Shown piece by piece: positions 1-7,532 of a stretch of DNA of 8,300 nt. Both the position numbers and the translations under genes were made by a program. The notes below the pieces were generated by a model, which was not told the DNA's origin, searched no databases, and saw nothing but the letters and a program-made list of their open reading frames with translations. The stretch comes from Planctomycetota bacterium (GTDB taxonomy: Bacteria; Planctomycetota; Planctomycetia; Planctomycetales; Planctomycetaceae): positions 1 through 8,300 of the forward strand of contig JAADHY010000448.1 in the NCBI GenBank assembly GCA_013151585.1, given 5' to 3'. How positions within the stretch are numbered: the first letter of the stretch is position 1; every line of letters starts with the position of its first letter.

Positions 1-551
1 GGTACATTTTGGACCACGCCGGGTGCCCGGATGTCGAAATCGAGATGACTCCCGGAACGCTTTCGGACCACTACGATCCGCGGGCTCGGGTCTTGCGGCT
101 GAGTCAGGACGTTTACCATTCGCAGACAGCGGCGGCCGTCGGGATCGCGGCCCATGAGGCGGGGCACGCGCTGCAGCACGCACAAAGCTACGCGCCGCTG
201 GTCATCCGGAACGCGGCCGTACCGGCGGCGCAGGTCGGCCCGACCGCATCGATCATCTTGCTGATTCTTGGCGCCATCATGCACAGCGCTCCGCTGGTCC
301 TGTTCGGTTTGCTTGCCTTTGCCGCGATCGTTTTCTTCCAGATCGTCAATTTGCCGGTGGAGATCGATGCGAGCAATCGAGCGAAGCGGGCGCTTTCTGA
401 GCTGAACATCGTGGACGCCGAGGGGGCCGTCGCGGTCCGGAGCGTGTTGAACGCCGCCGCGTGGACCTACGTAGCCGTCACCCTTCAGTCGATCCTCACC
501 CTTCTTTACTACATCATGCGTTTCGGCGGCATCCTGCAAAGCGACGACTAA
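1..551 (+). CDS. YugP-type membrane zinc metallopeptidase, 3' part (5' end outside window)
   Basis: The frame is open from position 3 to the TAA at 549-551 (182 residues visible). A TTG at 9-11 is in frame but is unlikely to be the true start, because homologues run to about 225-235 residues and the first visible residues already match the middle of the family. Seen: an SDHYDPR segment followed by RLSQDVY, then the zinc-binding HEAGH motif at bases 153-167 (two His ligands and the catalytic Glu). Two hydrophobic stretches follow, and then NLPVEIDAS, whose Glu may be the third metal ligand. A last hydrophobic segment (YVAVTLQSILTLLYYIM) lies near the C-terminus. This pattern matches the neutral zinc metallopeptidase family PF04298 (Bacillus YugP type), integral membrane proteins of poorly known substrate. 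The missing part should hold about 45-50 residues, including an N-terminal membrane helix. It converges on the next gene with a 29-bp gap. Confidence 0.9.
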   Translation, partial: YILDHAGCPDVEIEMTPGTLSDHYDPRARVLRLSQDVYHSQTAAAVGIAAHEAGHALQHAQSYAPLVIRNAAVPAAQVGPTASIILLILGAIMHSAPLVLFGLLAFAAIVFFQIVNLPVEIDASNRAKRALSELNIVDAEGAVAVRSVLNAAAWTYVAVTLQSILTLLYYIMRFGGILQSDD

Positions 552-580
552 CGGACGCGGGAAGCCCTCGCCGCCGATCA

Positions 581-3500
581 TCAGCGTCCATAGGCCAGCA
601 CGCGGCCGTCCAGTAGCGTGACCACGACGCGGCCGTCGCGGTCAATCAACAGGCCGTCCGGGAGCGGCTCGCCCGGCAGCTCCATCCGCGTCAAAGGTTG
701 ACCGCTCTCGACGTGAAAAGCGGCCACGAACCATTGCGGGTGGGCGCGAAACCGAAGCTGCTGTTTGAAGGTCGCCACGACCGCGTTCGGGCACACGGCG
801 AGCGAGACGACTTCAAACTTGTAGCTTTCACCCATGTCCGTTTCCCACCGGACGGCCTGCAGCCGCCGTAACGCTTGAGCCAGACCGAGCCGTTGCCGCG
901 CCGCTCGCGGGCCTCTCGGCGGCTGCCAGTTGACAATCGCCTCTTTCACTTTGGCCACGTCGCAGCAGGTCAGCTTGCCATGCTTGAAGTTGACCAAGGC
1001 CAGCGTCGTGTCGTTCCAGGCTGGCGGAACACCTCCGTAGTTGAGCGTCACGCGGCGGCCCTTCGTATGAATGTCGAAGTATCCTTTCGTCGCCACGTTC
1101 TCCGGCGCGGAGTACAGAATCCGTCCGCCCTGGATCGCATATTCGCCCCAAAGGGCGCCGACGAATCGGCCGTCATTGGCCTTCGGCTCTCCCTGCCGGA
1201 TCGGCCCCGCCAGGCACTCGCCAGTCTCGAGCGAAAACGGCGCCGGTGAAACCTGATTCCCACCGGCCATCAGCAACCGGTCGCCGAGGATCGTCAAGTT
1301 GCCTTGAGCGCTGACGCCCTTGCGCAGCTCCGGATTCAAGTAGCCCGACGAATGATTCTGCCACTTGATTTGGCCGGTGCGAGCGTCGATGGCGTACACC
1401 GAGGTGCCGTCCGAGTCGATGATGCCCGCAGCAAAGTAAGCCGTACCGTCGTCGATGAGCACGCCCGTGTTGACCGGCCAGGTGGAGCTGAGCGATCCGT
1501 AGACAGGGATGAGCCGATCCACCGGAGCCGCTCGGAACCGCCACAAAAGTCGCCCGGTCGCCGCTTCCAAGCAATAGACGTATCCGTCGCCGCTTCCGAA
1601 GAACGCCCGGCCGTCCCAGATTGTCGGCGGCATCTTGATCGGGCTGAAAGTGGCGAACTGCCAGCGGAGCTGTCCGGTGGCGGCGTCCAACGCCCGCACG
1701 CGGCCATCTTCGCCTCCGAAAAAGACCAGACCACCGGCGGCCGTCGGGACCGTCGGCGTGAAAGCACGCGTCGGAGCGAATTGCCACTGGACCCGAAACC
1801 GACCGCCCGGCAGTGATACCGGCGTGCTGGCCGAACGGTCTCGATCGCCGCGGTAGGTCGGCCAGTCGCGATCCGTCACCTCCAACGGCTGAGTCGGCTC
1901 GATTCCGCCGTCGCCCGGTTCCAGACGCTCCCTCTTGTCGGCATTGGCCGCTCGGTCGATCCGAAAATCGCCCGCCGAGCACTTGCCGAGCGCACCGATC
2001 AACTGCAAGTTACAGTCACACTGCCACGGCCCGATGTAAAGTAATCCGTTGGCGGCGATCGCTCCGTCGTTGCAGCCCGGCCGAGCCGCTCCGTCGATCA
2101 GCACCTTCTTCTTTTGTCGGTCGTATCGCAGGAGCCCCTCGCCTCGCACGAACAACGAGTCGGAGCACGCTGTCAGCCGCGTACAGGCTCGCTTGTGGAA
2201 CCGCAGGTTTTCCAGCACCTCGCCGCTGATCGGATCCAGCATGACATGGCTGCCCCCTGGTCCGATGCCCAGAACCAAATGCCCATCCACGTAAATCGCG
2301 TTCGGGTTGTTCGTGACTTTCTTTTTTGACCAGAGCAGATAGCCATCGTCGGGCGAGATCGCCACCACGTTCATGCGAGTCTGGCCTTGGATGACGATCG
2401 CGTGCGGTGTGTAGACGGCCATGCAAGCCGTACGGAATCCGGGAGTCGACGTCAGCCCGCGTCCCGGCTGCTCGATCAGTTCGATCGTGCGTTTGTCTTC
2501 GTTCGTCCACGCCACTTTGCCCGTTCGTCGGTCCAAGCATCGCAGGAAATGGCCGGGGCAATACAGAAACAGCTTGTCCTCGCCGACGGCCAAGGCCCGG
2601 GAATCGATCAGCCCCTCAGTGACTTTGTGAATCCAGAGCGTCTTGCCCGTGGCCAGCTCATACGCGGCCAACACATTGCCGAAGCCCCAGGGCACATGCG
2701 GCCGGCTGTAATAGCCGCGGCTCATGTCGGCCCAGCTCCAACCGCCGAACGTCCGGTCGCCTCGCATGAGCTGCGCCGGTGGATCGGGCGGACCAGCCAT
2801 CACGTACAAGACACCGTCCGTCAGCACCATCCATTTCCACTGGCCGTCCACGCCGGGGATGCGAATGCGGCCCTGCTCGGCCCCCGTCTGCGGGTTCAGC
2901 TTCAAGCAACTCTCGCCGTCGATCATGAAGAACGTGTCCGGCGTGGCGACGAACGCCGACCGGTGAACCAGGTAGCCGTCCGGCAGTTTCCGTTTCCACA
3001 GGATCGCGCCGTTGTAGCCGTTGCGAGCGATCAGCCATTGAAGCGTATCCCACTCGCGGGGATGGTGAGCGATGTGGCCGATGGCCAGAAACGTCCGGCC
3101 ACCCGCGGCGGTCGTGATGGACGGCATGCCAATGTAAAGCGGCTCGGCCAGGAACTGAGTCAAATGAGGAAACTTGATGATCGTGTCTTCCGCCACGGGA
3201 TTGTTGTCCGGCCCGTGCTCCCAATGCGACCACTGACCCGCTCCGGCCAAAGCCGGCTTGCGGATTTCGAACCAAATGCGCCCGCCGGCCTCGAAAGTTT
3301 TCGTGCTTTTTGCGCCCGCTTTTTTCGCGACCGCTTCCAGCGCCGAAGTCGCAGCCGCGCCCTGTCGATCAGCCGCCACGAAGACCACGCCCTGCGGTCG
3401 AGCGACCCGAAGGGCTTCAGCAATGAGCCCGCCTCGCTGGTCCGCCGGCACCGTCGCGTCCAGAATCACAACATCGGCCAGATGATCTGCCTCCGGCAAC

Positions 3501-3847
3501 CGATCGAGCGGTCGCGTTTCGATGGCCAGCCGCCGGATGCCGAGCCCGGCGGTGTCGGCCGCCTGCTGAGCCTGCCGCGCCACGGCCTGCTCAGGCGTGA
3601 TGAAATGCACCAGGAAAGGGCTCGAACGGGCCGCGTCCAAAGCGATCCGCCCCTCGTTGCCCACGACGAGACACAGACCGCGATCACAGCCCACTCGTTC
3701 GATAAACGTCTTCGCGACTCCTGCCCCTCCTGCGGACCGCTCCGCAGCCAGACCATTCCGCGGCATCTCAAACGCCAAGGTCGCCCCCAACAGCAGACCG
3801 CCCAAAACTCCCATCGGCCAACGCCGGACCATCACCGGACCTCTCAT
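581..3847 (-). CDS. Exported PQQ-like beta-propeller protein with N-terminal degenerate methyltransferase-like domain
   Basis: A 1088-residue protein ending in TGA (581-583). I chose the ATG at 3845-3847 because a strong GGAGGAA lies 6-8 nt upstream and a signal peptide begins there; the frame extends to 3895 but that start has no such support. Residues 1-35 look like a signal peptide (basic MVRRW, then GVLGGLLLGATLAF, and a possible cut after GLAA). Residues about 44-197 resemble a Rossmann methyltransferase fold: a degenerate glycine loop VGNEGR (63-68), ADVVILDA (124-131) and ALRVARPQGVVFVA (145-158). The rest is propeller. The first half has blades such as AYELATGKTLW and RCLDRRTGKVAW, and a cysteine-rich stretch at 555-623. 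The second half opens with DWPTYRGD (661-668) and has three clear PQQ-type repeats: RALDAATGQLRW, YCLEAATGRLLW and YAIDARTGQIKW. Proteins annotated as BamB-like or PQQ-binding-like with this make-up are common in planctomycetes; their function is unknown. Real PQQ binding or enzyme activity is not shown. It is divergent from the beta-helix gene. Confidence 0.9.
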   Translation of the reverse strand: MRGPVMVRRWPMGVLGGLLLGATLAFEMPRNGLAAERSAGGAGVAKTFIERVGCDRGLCLVVGNEGRIALDAARSSPFLVHFITPEQAVARQAQQAADTAGLGIRRLAIETRPLDRLPEADHLADVVILDATVPADQRGGLIAEALRVARPQGVVFVAADRQGAAATSALEAVAKKAGAKSTKTFEAGGRIWFEIRKPALAGAGQWSHWEHGPDNNPVAEDTIIKFPHLTQFLAEPLYIGMPSITTAAGGRTFLAIGHIAHHPREWDTLQWLIARNGYNGAILWKRKLPDGYLVHRSAFVATPDTFFMIDGESCLKLNPQTGAEQGRIRIPGVDGQWKWMVLTDGVLYVMAGPPDPPAQLMRGDRTFGGWSWADMSRGYYSRPHVPWGFGNVLAAYELATGKTLWIHKVTEGLIDSRALAVGEDKLFLYCPGHFLRCLDRRTGKVAWTNEDKRTIELIEQPGRGLTSTPGFRTACMAVYTPHAIVIQGQTRMNVVAISPDDGYLLWSKKKVTNNPNAIYVDGHLVLGIGPGGSHVMLDPISGEVLENLRFHKRACTRLTACSDSLFVRGEGLLRYDRQKKKVLIDGAARPGCNDGAIAANGLLYIGPWQCDCNLQLIGALGKCSAGDFRIDRAANADKRERLEPGDGGIEPTQPLEVTDRDWPTYRGDRDRSASTPVSLPGGRFRVQWQFAPTRAFTPTVPTAAGGLVFFGGEDGRVRALDAATGQLRWQFATFSPIKMPPTIWDGRAFFGSGDGYVYCLEAATGRLLWRFRAAPVDRLIPVYGSLSSTWPVNTGVLIDDGTAYFAAGIIDSDGTSVYAIDARTGQIKWQNHSSGYLNPELRKGVSAQGNLTILGDRLLMAGGNQVSPAPFSLETGECLAGPIRQGEPKANDGRFVGALWGEYAIQGGRILYSAPENVATKGYFDIHTKGRRVTLNYGGVPPAWNDTTLALVNFKHGKLTCCDVAKVKEAIVNWQPPRGPRAARQRLGLAQALRRLQAVRWETDMGESYKFEVVSLAVCPNAVVATFKQQLRFRAHPQWFVAAFHVESGQPLTRMELPGEPLPDGLLIDRDGRVVVTLLDGRVLAYGR

Positions 3848-3853
3848 CGTTCG

Positions 3854-3860
3854 TTCCTCC
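3854..3860 (-). promoter_or_regulatory. Ribosome binding site of the beta-propeller gene
   Basis: On the minus strand this reads GGAGGAA, with the GGAGG core 8 nt from the ATG at 3845-3847. It decides the start: the more upstream in-frame ATG at 3893-3895 has no comparable site and would add 16 residues ahead of the signal peptide. Confidence 0.75.
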
Positions 3861-3880
3861 CCAATTACAAAACCGAACCC

Positions 3881-3909
3881 GAATCGTTTCTGCATTCCTT
3901 AAGCGATTC
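3881..3909. repeat. Inverted repeat in the leader of the beta-propeller gene
   Basis: The arms GAATCG (3881-3886) and CGATTC (3904-3909) are perfect complements. Two further A-T pairs (3888-3889 with 3901-3902) lie inside them after one mismatched position, leaving an 11-nt loop. It lies 34-62 nt upstream of the chosen ATG, so it could be a leader hairpin or an operator. A repeat this short can arise by chance. Confidence 0.3.
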
Positions 3910-4164
3910 TTGGGTGGGAGTCGTGCGAAGCATGCTTTGGCCTGTGCGCGAACATCGCCCCCGATTTCTCAAAGGACGCTCACGGACCGTCGCCGCATCA
4001 GCTTACCCGAGATACCCTGTTCATGGGAAACGAACTGTCGAAATACAGGAGTGTGCCGGCGAAGCGGCCCGACTGGAAATCAACGCCGTGTTTGGGCATA
4101 GTTGATGCTGGACGACCGGCCGCCCTGCAGCCTGCCAAGAAGAATCCATCCACCGACACACACC

Positions 4165-4170
4165 GAAAGG
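4165..4170 (+). promoter_or_regulatory. Probable ribosome binding site of the beta-helix gene
   Basis: GAAAGG, with 10 nt between it and the ATG at 4181-4183. The competing in-frame ATG at 4172 begins 2 nt after this purine run, too close for normal initiation, so the site favours the shorter protein by three residues. Confidence 0.5.
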
Positions 4171-4180
4171 CATGTCCGCC

Positions 4181-6925
4181 ATGAAACGATCGCACTGGTC
4201 TCTGCTTCGACTCGTCGGTTTCTTGCTGCTTGTTTTTGCGGGAGGGCCGATGCGGGTTCCCGCTGACGGGGGCGCTGGGCCGGCCACAGTGCGGTTCTAC
4301 GTGGCAACCGACGGCAGCGACGATTGGTCCGGCAGGCTGCCCCAGCCCAACGCGGCGCGCACGGACGGACCCTTCGCCACGATCGACCGAGCCCGCGACG
4401 CCATTCGGCAGCTCAAGCAAAAAGGCCCTTCACCCGGGCCGGTCGAAGTGCTCATTCGCGGCGGCATGTACTTTCTTGCTGAGCCGTTTGTGCTCACGCC
4501 GGAAGATTCTGGTACGGAGATGGCTCCCATCAGCTACGCGGCTTATCCAGGCGAGAAGCCCGTCCTTTCGGGCGGCCGGCGGATCAGCGGTTGGGAGAAA
4601 GGGGCGGGACAGACCTGGACCATGCATCTGCCCGAGGTCCAGGCCGGACGGTGGTACTTCCGCCAGTTGTTCGTCAACGGGCGTCGGGCTGTCCGGGCAC
4701 GAAAGCCGAACGACGGCTACCTGCGCGTCGTGGGGCTGGTCAACGTTCCCAGCAATGCGCCGTGGAACCGAGGCGTGGATCGGTTCCGGTTCGCGCCGGG
4801 TGACATTCGCCCGTGGCATGATCTGACGAACGTCGAAGTCGTGGTGTTTCACTCATGGAACACGTCGCGAGTGCGCATCGCCGAGGTGGATGAGGAGGCC
4901 GGCATCGTGCGGTTTACCGGCAAGACGATCTTCCGGCCGCTAGCGTGGGACCCGCAGCAGCGATACTACGTGGAGAACGCCCGGGAGCTGCTCGATGCGC
5001 CGGGCGAATGGTACCTGGACCGGCAGACGGGCATGCTCACGTACTGGCCGCGTAAGGGCGAAGACATGGCGGCAGCCGAGTGCTTCGCGCCGGTATTGAC
5101 GGAGCTGGTCCGCCTTGAGGGTGATCCGGATGCCGGCCGGTTTGTCGAACACGTGCGACTGGAAGGCTTGTCATTCCAGCACGCCGACTGGACGCTCGGA
5201 CCCAAAGGCTACGGTGATCCTCAGGCGGCGGTGACGATTCCCGCGGTCGTCATGGCCGACGGAGCTCGCCACTGCGTGATCCGCCGCTGCGAGATCGCTC
5301 ACGTCGGCCGCTACGGCTTGTGGTTCCGCCGCGGCTGCAAGCATAACCGCATCGAGCAGAACCACATCCATGATCTGGGTGCGGGCGGCATCCGCATAGG
5401 CGAGCCACACATGGCCAAGACGGACACGGCCGAGTCCAGCCATAACGTCATTGCAAACAACTACATCCACGACGGCGGGTACGTCTACGCCGCCGGTGTC
5501 GGTTTCTGGCTCGCTCACGCCAGCCATAACCTGTTCGAGCACAACGAAATCCACAGCTTCAACTACTCCGGCATCTCGCTCGGCTGGAACTGGAACGAAG
5601 CGCCGACTCGCACGTTGCACAACACGATTCAATTCAATCGCGTGCATCACGTCATGCGCGGTGTGCTGAGCGACGGAGCTGGCATTTACACGCTCGGCAC
5701 GCAAACCGGCACGGTCATTCGCAACAACGTCTTCCACGACATCTGGCCGTACATGGGCCGGCCCGCCATGGCCTGGGGCATCTATTTCGACCAGGGCAGC
5801 AATGGCCTGACTGTCGAGAACAACGTGGTCTACCATACGCTGACCGGCGGGCTGATGGGCACGGGCAAGCCGGCAATCGTCGTGCGTAACAACGTGTTTG
5901 CCCTCAGTGCCTGGCAAGCGGCTTGGCGGTATGCGTGGACGCACGAGCCGGCTGGGCGAGTCGAAAAGAACATCTTTTACATGACGCAGGGCGAGCTGTT
6001 CCATCCGGCCCACGGCCGTGACGACACGCACACGATCTGGGACTACAACCTTTATTGGCGAACGGATGGCAAGCCGCTGGAGTTTTACGGCGAGCCGTTC
6101 CAGGCCTGGCAAGCGAAGGGCCGCGACCGGCACGGGCTTGTTGCCGACCCGAGGTTTGTTGATCCGGAGCGGTACGACTTTCGGCTCAGCCCCGATTCGC
6201 CCGCGCGCAAGCTGGGCATCCAGTCGATCGACACGAGCCGCTGCGGAATCGTCGAACCTCCTGAGCTCGTGACGCTGGCTCGGCAGGCAAAGTTCCCGGC
6301 GACCAAACTTCCGCCCGTTCCTCCGCCGCCCGCTCCGGTGACCATTGACGACGGCTTCGAGACGACGCCGGTGGGAGCCCCGCCGGCCGGCGCGGTCGTT
6401 GTCGTGGAAGGCCGCGGCGATGCAATCGCCGTGACGGACGATCGGGCCGCCAGCGGACGCCGCTCATTAAAGTTGACCGACGCCGCTGGGCTGGAGCACG
6501 TCTTCAACCCGCACCTGTATTACCGGCCGCATTTCCGCGACGGCCGAGCCGTGTTGCAGTTTGCCGTGCGCATGGGGCCCGGCGCCGTGCTCGCACACGA
6601 ATGGCGGGATGCAAGAAGCCCTTACCGCGTCGGGCCTAGCTTGCGGATCGACGCGGCCGGACAACTCTTTGCCAGCGGCAAGCGGCTGCTGCACGTGCCG
6701 ACAGAAACGTGGCTGCGCGTCGAAATCGTTTGTGATCTGGGCAAATCGGCCGACGGGACCTATGACTTGACGCTGCGGCTTCCCGGCCAGCCGCCTCAGC
6801 GTTTTCTCGAACTGCCTTGCGGCACACCGACTTTCAATCAGCTTGAATGGCTCGGCTTCGTCAGCCTGGCCAACGGCCCGAGCGTCATCTACTTGGACGA
6901 CGTGAAGCTCGACCGCAACCTTTGA
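4181..6925 (+). CDS. Exported right-handed parallel beta-helix protein, GH141-like, with C-terminal jelly-roll-like domain
   Basis: A 914-residue protein ending in TGA (6923-6925). The ATG at 4181 is preferred over that at 4172 because GAAAGG (4165-4170) lies 10 nt from the former and 1 nt from the latter. A signal peptide is evident: MKRSHW, then LLRLVGFLLLVFAGG. Mature residues begin with FYVATDGSDDWSG (39-51), the usual opening of beta-helix enzymes of the pectate-lyase-like fold, followed by VLSGGRRISGW (128-138) and GEWYLDRQTGMLTYWPR (275-291). Residues about 322-600 carry repeated N-x-[IV]-[HFY] coils (NHIHD, NYIHD, NEIHS, NRVHH, NNVFHD, NNVVYH). SDGAGIYTLG and IYFDQGS place Asp498 and Asp537 where GH141-type proteins have conserved acids. 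A proline-rich linker (711-720) leads to a domain at 721-914 ending in VIYLDDVKL, like planctomycete LamG or jelly-roll modules. It probably binds or cleaves an extracellular polysaccharide; substrate and activity are unknown. Confidence 0.9.
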   Translation: MKRSHWSLLRLVGFLLLVFAGGPMRVPADGGAGPATVRFYVATDGSDDWSGRLPQPNAARTDGPFATIDRARDAIRQLKQKGPSPGPVEVLIRGGMYFLAEPFVLTPEDSGTEMAPISYAAYPGEKPVLSGGRRISGWEKGAGQTWTMHLPEVQAGRWYFRQLFVNGRRAVRARKPNDGYLRVVGLVNVPSNAPWNRGVDRFRFAPGDIRPWHDLTNVEVVVFHSWNTSRVRIAEVDEEAGIVRFTGKTIFRPLAWDPQQRYYVENARELLDAPGEWYLDRQTGMLTYWPRKGEDMAAAECFAPVLTELVRLEGDPDAGRFVEHVRLEGLSFQHADWTLGPKGYGDPQAAVTIPAVVMADGARHCVIRRCEIAHVGRYGLWFRRGCKHNRIEQNHIHDLGAGGIRIGEPHMAKTDTAESSHNVIANNYIHDGGYVYAAGVGFWLAHASHNLFEHNEIHSFNYSGISLGWNWNEAPTRTLHNTIQFNRVHHVMRGVLSDGAGIYTLGTQTGTVIRNNVFHDIWPYMGRPAMAWGIYFDQGSNGLTVENNVVYHTLTGGLMGTGKPAIVVRNNVFALSAWQAAWRYAWTHEPAGRVEKNIFYMTQGELFHPAHGRDDTHTIWDYNLYWRTDGKPLEFYGEPFQAWQAKGRDRHGLVADPRFVDPERYDFRLSPDSPARKLGIQSIDTSRCGIVEPPELVTLARQAKFPATKLPPVPPPPAPVTIDDGFETTPVGAPPAGAVVVVEGRGDAIAVTDDRAASGRRSLKLTDAAGLEHVFNPHLYYRPHFRDGRAVLQFAVRMGPGAVLAHEWRDARSPYRVGPSLRIDAAGQLFASGKRLLHVPTETWLRVEIVCDLGKSADGTYDLTLRLPGQPPQRFLELPCGTPTFNQLEWLGFVSLANGPSVIYLDDVKLDRNL

Positions 6926-6937
6926 CCTTGAGGGCCG

Positions 6938-6971
6938 GATGCGGTGTCGTTCGCGAAATACGAATCGCATC
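6938..6971. terminator. Possible stem-loop between convergent genes
   Basis: GATGCG (6938-6943) pairs with CGCATC (6966-6971), and inside it TCGT (6947-6950) pairs with ACGA (6960-6963) across a small internal loop, leaving a 9-nt loop. It starts 13 nt after the beta-helix stop and 37 nt beyond the stop of the small membrane protein gene on the other strand, so it could end transcription from either side. No T-run follows on either strand, so a Rho-independent terminator is not established. Confidence 0.3.
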
Positions 6972-7007
6972 GGCGTGCAGATGGACGCGTCGAGTCCTTC
7001 GGTGCGA

Positions 7008-7217
7008 TCAGTCGGCGTCGGAAGCCGTGACCAAGCGGGCTACCCCGAACAAGGCCAGCGGTACGCCGATCGGGATGAATAGCAGAGTGGCGGTAAGAGC
7101 TAAACCAAGAGTGAGGCAGCAGAGTCCCAGAAGGACTCGCGCGAAGAATCGAAAAAAGTTACTGATTCGGCAGGAAGGACCTTTTCCAACGGGTGTTGGC
7201 TGCGGCTGGCCGGTCAT
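7008..7217 (-). CDS. Small hydrophobic membrane protein, 69 residues, unknown function
   Basis: The frame extends upstream of 7217, but the ATG at 7215-7217 is chosen because it falls 10 bp after the stop of the BON gene, and starting further upstream would overlap that gene. Only a weak AGGCGG-like site precedes it, so translational coupling is likely. Residues 1-20 are polar (MTGQPQPTPV at the start), 21-28 are basic and aromatic (FFRFFAR), and about 27-62 form one long or two tightly turned membrane helices, with LFIPIGVPLALFGVARL as the most distinctive part. The polar tail is TASDAD. I do not recognise a named family. Its position directly behind a BON-domain gene suggests a shared envelope-related role, but that is inference. 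It converges on the beta-helix gene, 82 bp apart. Confidence 0.65.
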   Translation of the reverse strand: MTGQPQPTPVGKGPSCRISNFFRFFARVLLGLCCLTLGLALTATLLFIPIGVPLALFGVARLVTASDAD

Positions 7218-7227
7218 GCCGCCTGTC

Positions 7228-7518
7228 TCAACGAGGAAGTCGTGTGGGAGCGCTGAATACTTCGATGCGGTTGTCGATTTGCTGGACTCCATCCACGTCG
7301 GCGACGACCGTCTGGGCAATCTGCTTTAGGTAGTACGTCGGCAGACGCCCTCGCAAGACTAACACCCCCTCATGGAAGTCGAACCGGATGTTGGCCAGAT
7401 CGGGGTAGCCGCTCTTGCGAAGGCGAGCGGCCACGACATCTTCGGTTCGTTGGGCACTCGTGAGTTCGTCCTCAGCTTTTGGGAACGCATAGCCTCGCAG
7501 TCGTTCCAACATGACCAT
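7228..7518 (-). CDS. Small BON-domain protein, 96 residues
   Basis: The start is the ATG at 7516-7518, preceded at 7 nt by a perfect AAGGAGG (7526-7532); a second ATG at 7510-7512 is less well placed. The frame stays open to 7629, but that part lacks support. Residues about 25-87 fit one BON domain: EDVVAARLRKSGY, then IRFDFHEGVLVLRGRLP, then YYLKQIAQTVVADVDGVQQIDNRIEV, i.e. helix, strand G-x-V-x-L-x-G, a Lys-containing helix, and the closing GV-x-x-I-x-N strand. BON domains occur in OsmY, secretins and channel-associated proteins and are thought to bind phospholipid or oligomerise. No signal peptide or membrane segment is seen, so this copy is predicted cytoplasmic or membrane-peripheral. 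It is probably the first gene of a two-gene leftward operon with the small membrane protein. Confidence 0.85.
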   Translation of the reverse strand: MVMLERLRGYAFPKAEDELTSAQRTEDVVAARLRKSGYPDLANIRFDFHEGVLVLRGRLPTYYLKQIAQTVVADVDGVQQIDNRIEVFSAPTRLPR

Positions 7519-7525
7519 CGTGCTG

Positions 7526-7532
7526 CCTCCTT
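7526..7532 (-). promoter_or_regulatory. Strong ribosome binding site of the BON-domain gene
   Basis: On the minus strand this reads AAGGAGG, 7 nt before the ATG at 7516-7518. It is the best Shine-Dalgarno match in the window. It fixes the start and excludes the 37-residue upstream extension. Confidence 0.8.

Larger units (their letters stand above)
3848..4180. other. Divergent intergenic region with the promoters of two secreted-protein genes
   Basis: 333 bp between two divergent starts, with no credible gene. I found no convincing -35/-10 pair on either strand, which is not unusual for GC-rich planctomycete promoters. Two symmetrical sites are visible. GAATCG at 3881-3886 pairs with CGATTC at 3904-3909 and could extend inward by TT/AA, close to the propeller gene's leader. 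AAGCATGCTT at 3928-3937 is a perfect 10-bp palindrome. Either could be an operator or chance. A long plus-strand frame crosses the region from inside the propeller gene but looks like a shadow. Confidence 0.6.

Noticed and set aside
552..580. Terminator between the metallopeptidase and the propeller gene
   Set aside because: The 29-bp gap has no stem followed by a T-run on either strand.
1173..1982. 269-codon minus-strand frame within the propeller gene
   Set aside because: It is in another frame of the same strand as the propeller gene, which shows clear PQQ repeats here; the alternative product is Arg- and Gly-rich without pattern.
3785..3847. Twin-arginine (Tat) signal in the propeller protein
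   Set aside because: The signal starts MRGPVMVRRWPMG, which has two arginines but not the S/T-R-R-x-F-L-K pattern; a Sec signal is more likely.
3848..3895. Upstream start of the propeller gene at 3895
   Set aside because: The ATG at 3845-3847 has a strong GGAGGAA at proper spacing and begins a normal signal peptide; the extra 16 residues would bury it.
2387..4105. 572-codon open frame on the plus strand
   Set aside because: It lies antisense to the propeller gene and runs through the divergent promoter region. It is rich in Arg, Pro, His and Gln with no domain pattern, as expected of a shadow frame opposite a GC-rich gene.
5171..6133. 320-codon open frame on the minus strand
   Set aside because: It lies wholly antisense to the beta-helix gene. 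Its Val- and Ala-rich composition mirrors the opposite-strand codons, and there is no ribosome binding site or recognisable domain.
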